From Lewinellaceae bacterium (GTDB lineage: Bacteria > Bacteroidota > Bacteroidia > Chitinophagales > Saprospiraceae): DNA of 64,000 bases. Shown one piece after another: positions 36,416 to 44,254 of this stretch. Below the pieces are notes generated by a model, which was not told where the DNA came from, did no database searches, and worked only from the letters and a program-made list of their open reading frames with translations. How positions within the stretch are numbered: the first letter of the stretch is position 1; every line of letters starts with the position of its first letter. Where the stretch lies: the NCBI GenBank assembly GCA_016711435.1, contig JADJSY010000016.1, positions 1 through 64,000 on the forward strand, given 5' to 3'. The position numbers and the translations under genes are program-made.

Positions 36416-37690
36416 TTGTACACCTACTTATACGACTTAGCCATCCGGGTTTTTGTGCTGATAACCCATGTAGCCGCTTTTTTCGACCCGAAAGCAAAAC
36501 TTTGGATAGCAGGTCGCAGACATTGGCGCAGCGACTTGTCTAAGGCGGCATTTGCTCCCCTGGAACAGGGCCGCACGTTCTGGATTCACGCTGCTTCGCT
36601 GGGCGAGTTCGAGCAGGGCAGGCCGGTCATCGAGGCCGTCCGGGAACAGTTTCCCGGCTGGCGGATTGTGCTGACTTTTTTTTCTCCCTCAGGTTTTGAA
36701 ATCAGGAAAAATTACCCGCATGCCGATCTGGTGTGTTATTTACCCGCCGATACGCGCCGCAATGCAGCCGATTTTTTAGATTTAATACGCCCCGATGTGG
36801 CTGTTTTTGTGAAATACGAGTTTTGGGCCAATTACCTGTTTGAACTGAAAAAACGCGGTGTACCTGTTTTGCTGGTATCGGCCTTGTTTCGCCAAACACA
36901 ACCGTTTTTTCAATGGTACGGCGCTTTCTGGCGACGCATGCTGGGCTGTTTTACCCATTTTTTTGTACAAAACGAGGCATCCGCCGGAATGCTACAAAGG
37001 ATTGGTTTTCAAAATGTTAGCATTAGCAGGCGATACACGGGTGGACAGGGTGTTGAGCATAGCGCAACAGGCGCCGGGAAATATCGTTCTGGATGCGTTT
37101 CAAAAAAGCCCGGTTACCGGTGAATCCATTCCTTTACTTATTGCAGGCAGCACTTGGTCGCCCGATGAAGCCATTTTGACAGAAGTAATGCGTTCCGACG
37201 CTTTTGAAGAGATGAAATGGGTGTTTGCGCCGCACGACCCTCTCCTGGATCGGTGGAGCGCTTGTTGGCTGCCTGTCCGTCCGAAAAACCGGGTGAAGTT
37301 TTGACGTATTCTCAGGCAAATACTGCCGATGCCGGACAGGCTAAAGTGCTGATTATCGACAACATAGGTCTGTTAAATACCTTGTACCGCTACGGCCATA
37401 TTGCGTACATCGGCGGCGGTCTGGGAAAGGGCATCCACAATACCCTGGAGCCTGCGGCGTTTGGACTTCCGGTCATTTTCGGGCCGAAATACGAGCGTTT
37501 TGAGGAGGCGCGGCAATTTGTTGCGCGGGGCGGCGCGTTTGTGGTGCGCAATGCGGATGAATTGTCGGCAGTGTTGCTGCAATTGCAGGATCCCGGTTTT
37601 TATAAAAATGCCTCCCGGGCGGTGCGCAAGTATCTGGAAGAAAACCGGGGCGCGACGGAGCAGGTGATTGCTTATCTGCGTAAGCCTTGA
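36416..37690 (+). CDS. waaA: 3-deoxy-D-manno-octulosonic acid (Kdo) transferase (two frameshifts)
   Basis: This enzyme adds Kdo to lipid A. Across two frame changes (near 37015-37020 and 37228) it spans about 424 codons, the normal length. The N-terminal membrane helix is LYDLAIRVFVLITHVAAFF; then FWIHAASLGEFEQGRPVIEA with the catalytic Glu of WxHxxSxGE, FFSPSGFEIRKNY, KYEFWANYLFELKKRGVPV, TLAGDTRVDR, PLLIAGSTW, and the C-terminal YIGGGLGKGIHNTLEPAAFG. The start is probably the TTG at 36416. Lipid A synthesis is normally needed, so the breaks are best read as errors. The stop codon overlaps a perfect 37-bp inverted repeat. Confidence 0.88.
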
Positions 37691-37795
37691 GGTGTCATCT
37701 GCGAGGCACGAGCAGGTGACATCTCAAGGCGGGTCATGGAAACATCGTTTGCAGCGTCGAGATGTCACCTGCTCGTGCCTCGCAGATGACACCTC
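37689..37795. repeat. Perfect 37-bp inverted repeat overlapping the waaA stop
   Basis: Arms 37689-37725 and 37759-37795 are exact inverse copies (core GCGAGGCACGAGCAGGTG), with a 33-base spacer. The left arm begins within the waaA stop codon. A partial third copy (GAGCAGGTGTCACC) follows at 37804. It could end waaA transcription. Confidence 0.8.
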
Positions 37796-37882
37796 GACGC
37801 ATGAGCAGGTGTCACCGCTTCATTTTCCTGAAAATATGCCATTTTTGCCATAAATTCCTCCTGTTTTTTACCAACAGGTTCC

Positions 37883-37890
37883 TACCTTCG
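37883..37890 (+). promoter_or_regulatory. Probable -7 box for icd
   Basis: TACCTTCG differs from TAnnTTTG at one fixed position and lies 55 bases before the icd start. Confidence 0.4.
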
Positions 37891-37945
37891 CCCCTCTTTT
37901 GAAAAGTACACCGAATTTTCAAATTTATACAATTCTCATATTAAC

Positions 37946-39211
37946 ATGACTGGTTCAGAAATTACAATCCGCAAAGGCAAACTGAAAGTACCCAACGACC
38001 CGATTATCCCTTTTATCGAAGGTGATGGCACGGGCGCCGATATTTGGGCTGCTTCGGTACGCGTATTAGATGCGGCTGTTGCAAAAGCATACGGCGGCAA
38101 GAAAAAAATCGTGTGGCAGGAAGTATTGGCCGGCGAAAAAGCCTTCAACAAAACAGGCAACTGGCTTCCCTCCGAAACGCTGGATGTGATCAACAAATAT
38201 AAAGTAGCGATCAAAGGCCCGCTGACAACTCCGGTAGGCGGCGGTATCCGCTCGCTCAATGTAGCCCTGCGCCAGCAACTCGACCTGTACGCCTGCGTGC
38301 GTCCGGTGCGGTGGTTCAAAGGCGTTCCCAGCCCGGTAAAAGAACCAGGCCTGGTCGACATGATTATTTTCCGCGAAAACACGGAAGACATATATGCCGG
38401 TATCGAATACCTGGCCGGTACGCCGGAAGTGGAAAAAGTGATCCAGTTCCTGCAAAATGAAATGGGCGTGAATAAAATCCGCTTCCCGAAAACATCGAGC
38501 ATCGGTATCAAACCCGTTTCCAAAGAAGGCACCGAACGCCTTGTGCGCGCTGCCCTGGAACACGCCTTCAAATACAAGCGCAAATCGCTGACGCTGGTAC
38601 ACAAGGGTAATATCATGAAATTTACGGAAGGTAAATTCAAGGACTGGGGTTACGAACTGGCCGAACGCGAATACGGCGACCGCGTGTTCACCTGGGCTAC
38701 CTACGACAAAATCAAAGCAGACAAAGGCGAAGAGGCTGCCAACAAAGCGCAATCCGAGGCTCTTGCTGCCGGTAAATTACTCGTGAAAGACAGCATTGCC
38801 GATGCGTTCCTGCAACAAATCCTGCTCCGCCCTGCGGAATACGATATGGTGGCTACGCTCAACCTGAATGGCGACTACCTGTCCGACGCACTGGCTGCAC
38901 AAGTAGGCGGCATCGGCATCGCGCCGGGCGCCAACATCAATTACCTGACCGGCCACGCTATTTTTGAAGCCACGCACGGCACCGCGCCGAAATACGCCGG
39001 TAAAGACGTGGTGAACCCTTCTTCCGTGATCCTGTCCGGCGTGATGATGTTCGAGTACCTCGGCTGGGACAAAGCCGCCAAACTGATCGTGAAAGGTATC
39101 GAACGCAGCATCCGCAAAAAACGGGTGACTTACGACTTCGAACGCCTGATGAAAGGCGCAACCAAACTGAAATGCTCGGAGTTTGGTTCGGAGATTATTG
39201 CGAATATGTAG
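37946..39211 (+). CDS. icd: Isocitrate dehydrogenase (NADP-type)
   Basis: This 421-residue citric-acid-cycle enzyme oxidises isocitrate to 2-oxoglutarate. It shows PIIPFIEGDGTGADIWAAS, KGPLTTPVGGGIRSLNVALR with the substrate-binding Ser and Arg, DMIIFRENTEDIYAGIEY, LVHKGNIMKFTEGKFKDWGY, NGDYLSDALAAQVGGIGIAP and ATHGTAPKYAGKD. The layout and length match the homodimeric bacterial enzyme related to E. coli Icd. It is a single gene with its own leader. The residues that choose NADP over NAD (KK/Y region near IFEATHGTAPKY) favour NADP, but this is by eye only. Confidence 0.94.
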   Translation: MTGSEITIRKGKLKVPNDPIIPFIEGDGTGADIWAASVRVLDAAVAKAYGGKKKIVWQEVLAGEKAFNKTGNWLPSETLDVINKYKVAIKGPLTTPVGGGIRSLNVALRQQLDLYACVRPVRWFKGVPSPVKEPGLVDMIIFRENTEDIYAGIEYLAGTPEVEKVIQFLQNEMGVNKIRFPKTSSIGIKPVSKEGTERLVRAALEHAFKYKRKSLTLVHKGNIMKFTEGKFKDWGYELAEREYGDRVFTWATYDKIKADKGEEAANKAQSEALAAGKLLVKDSIADAFLQQILLRPAEYDMVATLNLNGDYLSDALAAQVGGIGIAPGANINYLTGHAIFEATHGTAPKYAGKDVVNPSSVILSGVMMFEYLGWDKAAKLIVKGIERSIRKKRVTYDFERLMKGATKLKCSEFGSEIIANM

Positions 39212-39213
39212 CG

Positions 39214-39245
39214 GTTATCAGTTGTCTGTTATCGGTTATCTGTAT
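39214..39245. repeat. GTTATCA/GTTATCT heptamer repeat
   Basis: GTTATCA, GTTGTCT, GTTATCG, GTTATCT begin three bases after the icd stop. Confidence 0.6.
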
Positions 39246-39271
39246 ACGGCACTGGTAAAAATGATTTGAAT

Positions 39272-39317
39272 ACAACAATGGGGCGTCGACTCGGGTGAGT
39301 CGTCGCCCCATTGTTGT
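39272..39317. repeat. Long hairpin after icd, 21-bp arms
   Basis: Arms 39272-39292 and 39297-39317 pair at 20 of 21 positions with a four-base loop (core CAATGGGGCG). It lies in the 350-base gap between convergent genes. A second small hairpin (GGGGTGACTG/CAGTCACCCC) follows at about 39481-39501. The gap otherwise shows no gene. Confidence 0.65.
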
Positions 39318-39562
39318 ACCACCGAACCCTGTTCGGTGCATGCAGGGCACAGGGCCCTCCGAACGGAGCCAGCGTAACCAGGGGACGGGTGACCGCACCC
39401 TGCTTGGGCCCAAAGGAACAATCCTTTAATTTACCGCCTGTTCAAAATCCCGGCCGGCAGAATGAGCGCAAACGCAGCGAAGGGGTGACTGACAGTCACC
39501 CCCTCGCTTGGGGAAGTCTACCATAGTGGAGTCTTGCTGAAAGACCCTGTCAAAGAAGATAT

Positions 39563-39928
39563 TTATCGTATAGGCAAATACCTGATGCGAACACTTGTTT
39601 GATCAATTAAAACCAATGCGCCTTCATTGAGTGGAACTTCAATTCCTTCCCAACAGGTCATTAACAATTGAAAAAATAACTCGGGGTTTATATGATGTAT
39701 TCGAAAAATTATCACAGATGGGGCAGTGGCTCCTGAAAATGCAAGTTGAGTGCCAAAGTCCAGATCGTGTGCTATAATTACCTCCTCACTTCGAAGAGCG
39801 ACTTCGAGGATTTCTGCATCTGTAAGCCGGTTAGAATAATGATCAGGTGTAAATCGAAAGGTATGTCCCGCTTCCTCCAATAACCGGCCTAAGCGAGGGC
39901 TGATACCTACGTCCAACAAAAATTTCAT
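39563..39928 (-). CDS. DUF5615 PIN-like protein (putative toxin)
   Basis: This 121-residue protein starts MKFLLDVGISPRLGRLLEEA, the DUF5615 pattern with an acidic residue in the first strand, and has VIIAHDLDFGTQLAF, the second acidic site typical of PIN/Mut7-C-like nucleases. Such proteins are usually coded with a DUF433 partner and act as candidate toxin RNases. Its start codon overlaps the DUF433 stop by four bases (ATGA), so the pair is translated together. Toxin activity is not proven for most members. Confidence 0.85.
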   Translation of the reverse strand: MKFLLDVGISPRLGRLLEEAGHTFRFTPDHYSNRLTDAEILEVALRSEEVIIAHDLDFGTQLAFSGATAPSVIIFRIHHINPELFFQLLMTCWEGIEVPLNEGALVLIDQTSVRIRYLPIR

Positions 39929-40182
39929 GCACGAGCAGATTGAACAATCTCCAACGGCAGATAGGTTGCATCCATAGTGGAAGCGGCAAATGCGATAGCC
40001 TCTAAAATATCTTCATTTTCCAAAAAAGGAAAATCAGTCAATACTTGCTCCATGCTCATACCACCGACCAGATAACCTAAAAGCGTAGTCACGGGGAAAC
40101 GCATTCCGCGAATACAGGGCTTCCCGGAACAAATTTCAGGATTGACAGTAATCCGGGTATAGATTGGATGTTGCAGTTCCAT
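39925..40182 (-). CDS. DUF433 protein (putative antitoxin)
   Basis: This 85-residue protein carries the DUF433 core: ITVNPEICSGKPCIRGMRFP, then the helix-turn-helix segment VTTLLGYLVGGMSMEQVLTD and LENEDILEAIAFA. DUF433 proteins are DNA-binding partners of DUF5615 proteins. The overlap with the next gene shows translational coupling. The pair sits alone between icd and the TPR gene, in a repeat-rich area. Confidence 0.87.
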   Translation of the reverse strand: MELQHPIYTRITVNPEICSGKPCIRGMRFPVTTLLGYLVGGMSMEQVLTDFPFLENEDILEAIAFAASTMDATYLPLEIVQSARA

Positions 40183-40682
40183 TTTGATACCTTATTATGA
40201 AAATATGCTTCACAAAAGTATAGAATTTATCTTAAAACTTAAAGCAGAGATTGGTAGGCAGCAAAGTCTGAACCAGGATTTTACAGGATTCAACCAGCCC
40301 TGCGCCCGGCATTTTCACCTGTCCCAAAGCGTGAAGAATCCTTTAAAATTCTGCGAATCCTGTTCAAAATGCCCGGCCGGATATGGCAAAGTGTACTCGA
40401 AAAATCAGGATAGATTATCCAGAATATCATCCCTGTCAGGTTTCTTTCTGTTCTGACTTATTCCAGTTCGCCTCGAAATTACTTTTACGAAGTACATACT
40501 TGGAAGGGCGCACAACAGAGCAATTATGGTTAATACAGCATCGGTCATGATAAGGTAATAAGTGGTTGGAAAGCAGTAATTATGAGAAAACTATTACCAG
40601 GTTTTAAGACGGCAGCCTAACCCGTAACGCCAAAGGCTACCACCCCTGATAACAAATAACCGATAACGGATAACCACCCGCG
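40183..40682. other. Intergenic region without a supported gene
   Basis: The 500 bases hold repeat words related to AATCCTG (for example CCAGGATTTTACAGGATTC at about 40275, GAATCCTGTTC at about 40357), and the ATAACCG heptamer tract at 40649-40676. The open frames are short and without family features. Confidence 0.5.
40649..40676. repeat. ATAACCG heptamer repeat
   Basis: ATAACAA, ATAACCG, ATAACGG, ATAACCA, four exact-length units directly downstream of the TPR gene. Confidence 0.65.
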
Positions 40683-42182
40683 TTACAGTTTCCCCGCTGC
40701 AATCTTCTGCTCCAGCGTGGCCGATTTCCGCAGCGTATTCGCTTTTTTCCACTGTTCGATGGCGCGGTCATGCTGCCCGTTGAGGGAAAGCGCATCGCCG
40801 TAGTGTTCCAGGATGCCAGGATGTTGTTCACCTCCTTTGGGGAGCGATTGTTCGTAGCGGGTAATGGCGGCGCTGAATTCTTTTTTTCCCAGCAACGACA
40901 GGCCGATCTGATCCGTCAGGTCGAGGCGCAGGGCGGTGTTACTGCCCACCATCAGCATGGCCTGTTCCAGTTGGTTGATGGCGTCGTCGTACTGTCCTTT
41001 CAGGTTGGCTGCGATGCCGTAGTAGAAATAGGCTTTAGGCTGGTTGGGGAATGCGTCCATGGCCTGTTCGGCGAAGCGCAGCATTTCATCGAAGTTTTTT
41101 TGTTCGGCCAGGATGGTCAGCGTATTGTCCCAGACGGAGAACACGCGCGGGCTGAGTCGGATACACTGGCGGTATTTTTCCAGGGCTTCCGTGGGGCGGT
41201 TGCTGTAATAGAGCAGGTCGCCGGAAATGCTCCAGGCCTTGGCGTCGTCGGGATGTGTTTTTTCGAGGATGGCGCCGAGTTCGAGCAGGTTTTGAGCCAG
41301 TGCGGGATCTGGACTGGCGCCTAATTTTTCAAAATAAGGCAGCAATTCCTTGATTTTGGAGTCGATGGGCGTTCTGGGATCGCTGAAAAGCGGTTTCAGG
41401 GAGTTCAGGTAAGCGGCGTCCGAGTTGCTTTTACCCTTGCTCAGCAGCGCTAATTGCGCCACGGAGTCATTGGGGTGGCGGCGCAGGATATCTTCATATA
41501 CGCGGCGGGCATTGGCCTGATCGCCCATGGTTTCGTAAAAACGGGCCAGGCGGTGGCGGTATTCCGGCTTGCGTGGGTAGGCATCGGCTAAGCGCAGCAG
41601 TTCGGCGGCGGCTTTTTTATCGTCGCCGAGGCCGACATAGATGATATGTTTTTTATCGGCGGTTTCTTCGCTGAATCCGGTGATCTGTTCGAGTTTGTCG
41701 AGCGCTTTCAGTCCCGCTTTCGGGTCCTTATTGAGTACATAGAGGTAAGCGAGTTGCCGGTAAAATTCCGGGTTGTCGGGCCAACGTTTCGTCAGCGTTT
41801 CGTACACGGTGATAGCGTCTTTATGCCTGCCTGTTTTGCCAAAAAGATCGGCTTGGAAAATTCGGTACCATTGGTTGTCAGGCGATTTTACAATGGCTTT
41901 TTCAATCGCGTCCTGTGCTTTTACATAGTCCTCTTTGGCCGCAAAACTGCGTGCCAGGCCGTACCAGCCGGCGTCCACTTCCGGATTGTTGTACAGAAAT
42001 TTTTCGTAACGGTCGATGGCTTTGTCGTAGTGGGCCAGCAGGCGTTCCTTTTCTGCTTCCAGAAACTGGCTTTGGCGCTTCACTTCCGCTTCCGGCACGA
42101 TGACTTTATTTCCCCCGATGGTGTTCTGGGAAAAAAGGCTGGAAGAACAGAGCAGGCATAAGGCAAAAATGATATTTTTCAA
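40683..42182 (-). CDS. TPR-repeat exported protein
   Basis: This 499-residue protein has a signal peptide (MKNIIFALCLLCSSSLFSQ) and then about eleven tetratricopeptide repeats from residue 50 to the end, with the usual W-x-LG/Y-A-F-P spacing (PEVDAGWYGLARSFAAKEDY, PDNPEFYRQLAYLYVLNKDP, PDDAKAWSISGDLLYYSNRP, PNQPKAYFYYGIAANLKGQY). It is probably a periplasmic scaffold. Similar proteins are common in gliding Bacteroidota. No enzymatic domain is present. Its ATG is about 25 bases from a GGTTTGAT repeat upstream. Confidence 0.85.
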   Translation of the reverse strand: MKNIIFALCLLCSSSLFSQNTIGGNKVIVPEAEVKRQSQFLEAEKERLLAHYDKAIDRYEKFLYNNPEVDAGWYGLARSFAAKEDYVKAQDAIEKAIVKSPDNQWYRIFQADLFGKTGRHKDAITVYETLTKRWPDNPEFYRQLAYLYVLNKDPKAGLKALDKLEQITGFSEETADKKHIIYVGLGDDKKAAAELLRLADAYPRKPEYRHRLARFYETMGDQANARRVYEDILRRHPNDSVAQLALLSKGKSNSDAAYLNSLKPLFSDPRTPIDSKIKELLPYFEKLGASPDPALAQNLLELGAILEKTHPDDAKAWSISGDLLYYSNRPTEALEKYRQCIRLSPRVFSVWDNTLTILAEQKNFDEMLRFAEQAMDAFPNQPKAYFYYGIAANLKGQYDDAINQLEQAMLMVGSNTALRLDLTDQIGLSLLGKKEFSAAITRYEQSLPKGGEQHPGILEHYGDALSLNGQHDRAIEQWKKANTLRKSATLEQKIAAGKL

Positions 42183-42207
42183 CGTCGAACAAGTTTAGAA
42201 TTAAAGA

Positions 42208-42240
42208 GGTTTGATGGTTTGAATGGGTTTGATGGTTGGA
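42208..42240. repeat. GGTTTGATG-type tandem repeat
   Basis: GGTTTGAT, GGTTTGAAT, GGGTTTGAT, GGTTGG in tandem upstream of the TPR gene; the complement of words at 13664. Confidence 0.55.
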
Positions 42241-42334
42241 GGGTTTCACTTTTGGGCATTTATACCTAAATTTCAGCCAAATTATTTTGAATTTTTATGC
42301 ATCCCCAAAAACAGATTTCAGGGCTGGACGCATG

Positions 42335-42363
42335 CTCACCTCTCACTTCTCACCTCTCACCTC
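42335..42363. repeat. TCTCACC heptamer repeat
   Basis: CTCACC, TCTCACT, TCTCACC, TCTCACC overlap the end of the nucleotidyltransferase frame on the minus strand. Confidence 0.6.
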
Positions 42364-43372
42364 TATCTCTCCTCGAACAAACCGAATAATCCCCCAAATT
42401 CAGTTCGTCCAAAGAACCCACGAAGCGGCTGGCATTTCCGATCATGGAGTTATGCAGCATGGCATTGTTGAGGTGCGAATTATTTTGAATAATACTCCCC
42501 TGAATAATGCTGCTTTCCACCACCGAGTCGTGCCCGACACTAACGTACGGTCCGATGACGGCATTGCGAATGACTGCGTTTTCGCCGATAAAACAGGGCG
42601 GAACGATCACGCTTTTTTCAATAACAGCGCTGGCGGCAACGAGTTCGCTGTTGCGGTGAATTTCGAGCATCCGGGCATTGGCATGCAGGATATTGTCCTT
42701 GTTGCCACAATCGAGCCATTCTTCAATATCGCCGGTGCGGAACCGCAGGCCGTCGTTTTTCAGGTATTCCAGCGCAGTGGTCAGTTGGTATTCGTTTTTT
42801 TCCTTGATGTCGTTGTCGATGATATGCTTCAGCGCGGCGCGCAGGCGTTCCCCTTCCCGGAAATAGTAGATGCCAACAATAGCGAGATCGGATATAAATT
42901 CGACCGGTTTTTCGACAAATTCGGTAATATAGCCCTCCGCATCCAATTTCACCACCCCGAAAGAAGCGGGGTCGGTCACTTTTTGGGTCCAGATCACGCC
43001 GTCTTCTTCGGTATCGAAACTGAAATCGGCTTTGAACAAGGTGTCGGCAAAAGCGATCATACATTTTCCCACCATGCTTTCGGAAGCGCAGGCGATGGCA
43101 TGGCCCACGCCGAGGGCTTTCTCCTGCTGGTAAATGCGCGCCTTTGCCCCCAGGTTTTCGGCGATGCGGATCAATTCGCGTTCAATATCGGGGCCGAAAT
43201 CGCCCACGATGTAGGCAATTTCTTCAATTGGATCTTTGTAGGAAGCGGCAAGGTCTTCCACCAAACGCTGAATAATGGGTTTTCCGGCGACGGGGATGAG
43301 CGGCTTCGGGGTGGTCAGCGTATGCGGCCGGAGCCGGGTTCCACGCCCTGCCATTGGGATGATAATCCTCAT
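42350..43372 (-). CDS. Sugar-phosphate nucleotidyltransferase (NTP transferase)
   Basis: This 340-residue enzyme joins a sugar 1-phosphate to a nucleotide. The N-terminus MRIIIPMAGRGTRLRPHTLT and TTPKPLIPVAGKPII are the GxGxRLxPxT...PKP signatures. The body has EKALGVGHAIACA, IAFADTLF, SFGVVKLDAEGYITEFVEKP and EEWLDCGNKDNIL, and the C-terminal part a left-handed beta-helix (VIPPCFIGENAVI-type hexads, IRNAVIGPYVSVG). It resembles glucose-1-phosphate thymidylyl- or uridylyltransferases; the sugar is undecided. The start at 43372 is the first with the motif. The last residues are coded by a heptamer repeat, and the natural stop may be a few codons earlier. Confidence 0.85.
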   Translation of the reverse strand: MRIIIPMAGRGTRLRPHTLTTPKPLIPVAGKPIIQRLVEDLAASYKDPIEEIAYIVGDFGPDIERELIRIAENLGAKARIYQQEKALGVGHAIACASESMVGKCMIAFADTLFKADFSFDTEEDGVIWTQKVTDPASFGVVKLDAEGYITEFVEKPVEFISDLAIVGIYYFREGERLRAALKHIIDNDIKEKNEYQLTTALEYLKNDGLRFRTGDIEEWLDCGNKDNILHANARMLEIHRNSELVAASAVIEKSVIVPPCFIGENAVIRNAVIGPYVSVGHDSVVESSIIQGSIIQNNSHLNNAMLHNSMIGNASRFVGSLDELNLGDYSVCSRRDRGER

Positions 43373-43375
43373 TGA

Positions 43376-43603
43376 GTGGTTGGTTATACTAAGAGTTGAG
43401 TGGTTGAGAATGTTGAAGGTTGATGGGTTTATAGGTTGTAGGTTTATTGGTTGAGGGTTTATAGGTTTATGGGTGCTATACTCAAGAATCGTGCTGAAAG
43501 TATCGAAATAGCTGACACTTCGCACTAACGACTTCGCACTTTGGACTTGAACGGACTTCGCACTTGAACGGACTTCGGACTTCGGACTGACGACTTCGGA
43601 CTT
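43376..43603. repeat. Two adjoining repeat tracts (GGTTTAT and CTTCGGA types)
   Basis: 43376-43475 repeats GGTTTAT/GGTTGAG words; 43508-43603 repeats ACTTCGC, ACTTCGG and ACTTGAACGG words. Together they fill the gap between dut and the nucleotidyltransferase. The second type returns at 54290. Confidence 0.6.
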
Positions 43604-44032
43604 TTAACTGGTGCTACCGAAGCCTCCGGTTCCACGTATAGAATCACTCAGTTCGCTGACTTCTTCCCACACAATTTGTTCGTAGCGGGCGATGACCATT
43701 TGTGCAATGCGTTCGCCGGGTTCAATCGTTTGCGGTTCGTTGGAGAGGTTGACGACGATGCATTTAATTTCTCCGCGGTAGTCGCTGTCGATGGTGCCGG
43801 GTGAATTGAGCATGGTCAGGCCGCGTTTGATGGCGAGGCCGCTGCGGGGGCGTATCTGGGCTTCGTAACCCTCGGTTAATTCCATAAACAGGCCCGTTGG
43901 AACGAGACTGCGTTCCAGGGGCGCCAGCGTGATGGGTTCGGGGATATTTGCCCGCAGATCCATACCGGCGCTGCCGGGCGTTTCATAACGGGGCAGGGGG
44001 TAAGGGGATGTGTTGATAATTTTCATTGCCAA
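43604..44032 (-). CDS. dut: Deoxyuridine 5'-triphosphate nucleotidohydrolase
   Basis: This 142-residue enzyme hydrolyses dUTP, keeping uracil out of DNA and providing dUMP. All five trimeric dUTPase motifs are seen: PGSAGMDLRA (I), RPRSGLAIKRGL (III, near YEAQI), GTIDSDYRGEI (IV region with the catalytic Asp), NLSNEPQTIEPGERIAQMVI, and the C-terminal GTGGFGSTS (V). The start may be 44032 (MAMKII) or the next ATG at 44026. A CTAATTTTGCCC -7-type box is 22 bases upstream. Confidence 0.95.
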   Translation of the reverse strand: MAMKIINTSPYPLPRYETPGSAGMDLRANIPEPITLAPLERSLVPTGLFMELTEGYEAQIRPRSGLAIKRGLTMLNSPGTIDSDYRGEIKCIVVNLSNEPQTIEPGERIAQMVIARYEQIVWEEVSELSDSIRGTGGFGSTS

Positions 44033-44053
44033 AGCAAGTGTTTTTTATTCGGG

Positions 44054-44061
44054 CAAAATTA
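44054..44061 (-). promoter_or_regulatory. -7 box for dut
   Basis: TAATTTTG on the minus strand, an exact TAnnTTTG match 22 bases before the start. Confidence 0.55.
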
Positions 44062-44227
44062 GTACATTGTACCGAATAGGGTAGCGGCAGAGACGAACCC
44101 GGTGATTTTCCTCCTGAGCGGATTTTTTTTATTGTCGGAATGGGGTTAAAATTGTGCATTTTGAGACGAATTTGGCATTTCCGGGCACAAAGCGAAAATC
44201 GGTTCACAGAACTTTAGAAATTCACAA

Positions 44228-44235
44228 TATTTTCG
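44228..44235 (+). promoter_or_regulatory. Probable -7 box for the large surface protein
   Basis: TATTTTCG, one fixed-base difference from TAnnTTTG, 20 bases before the start at 44255. Confidence 0.4.
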
Positions 44236-44254
44236 GCCCGTTAAAACAACTGCT

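Noticed and set aside
42236..43375. 379-codon open frame on the plus strand
   Set aside because: Antisense to the nucleotidyltransferase gene, no recognisable features.
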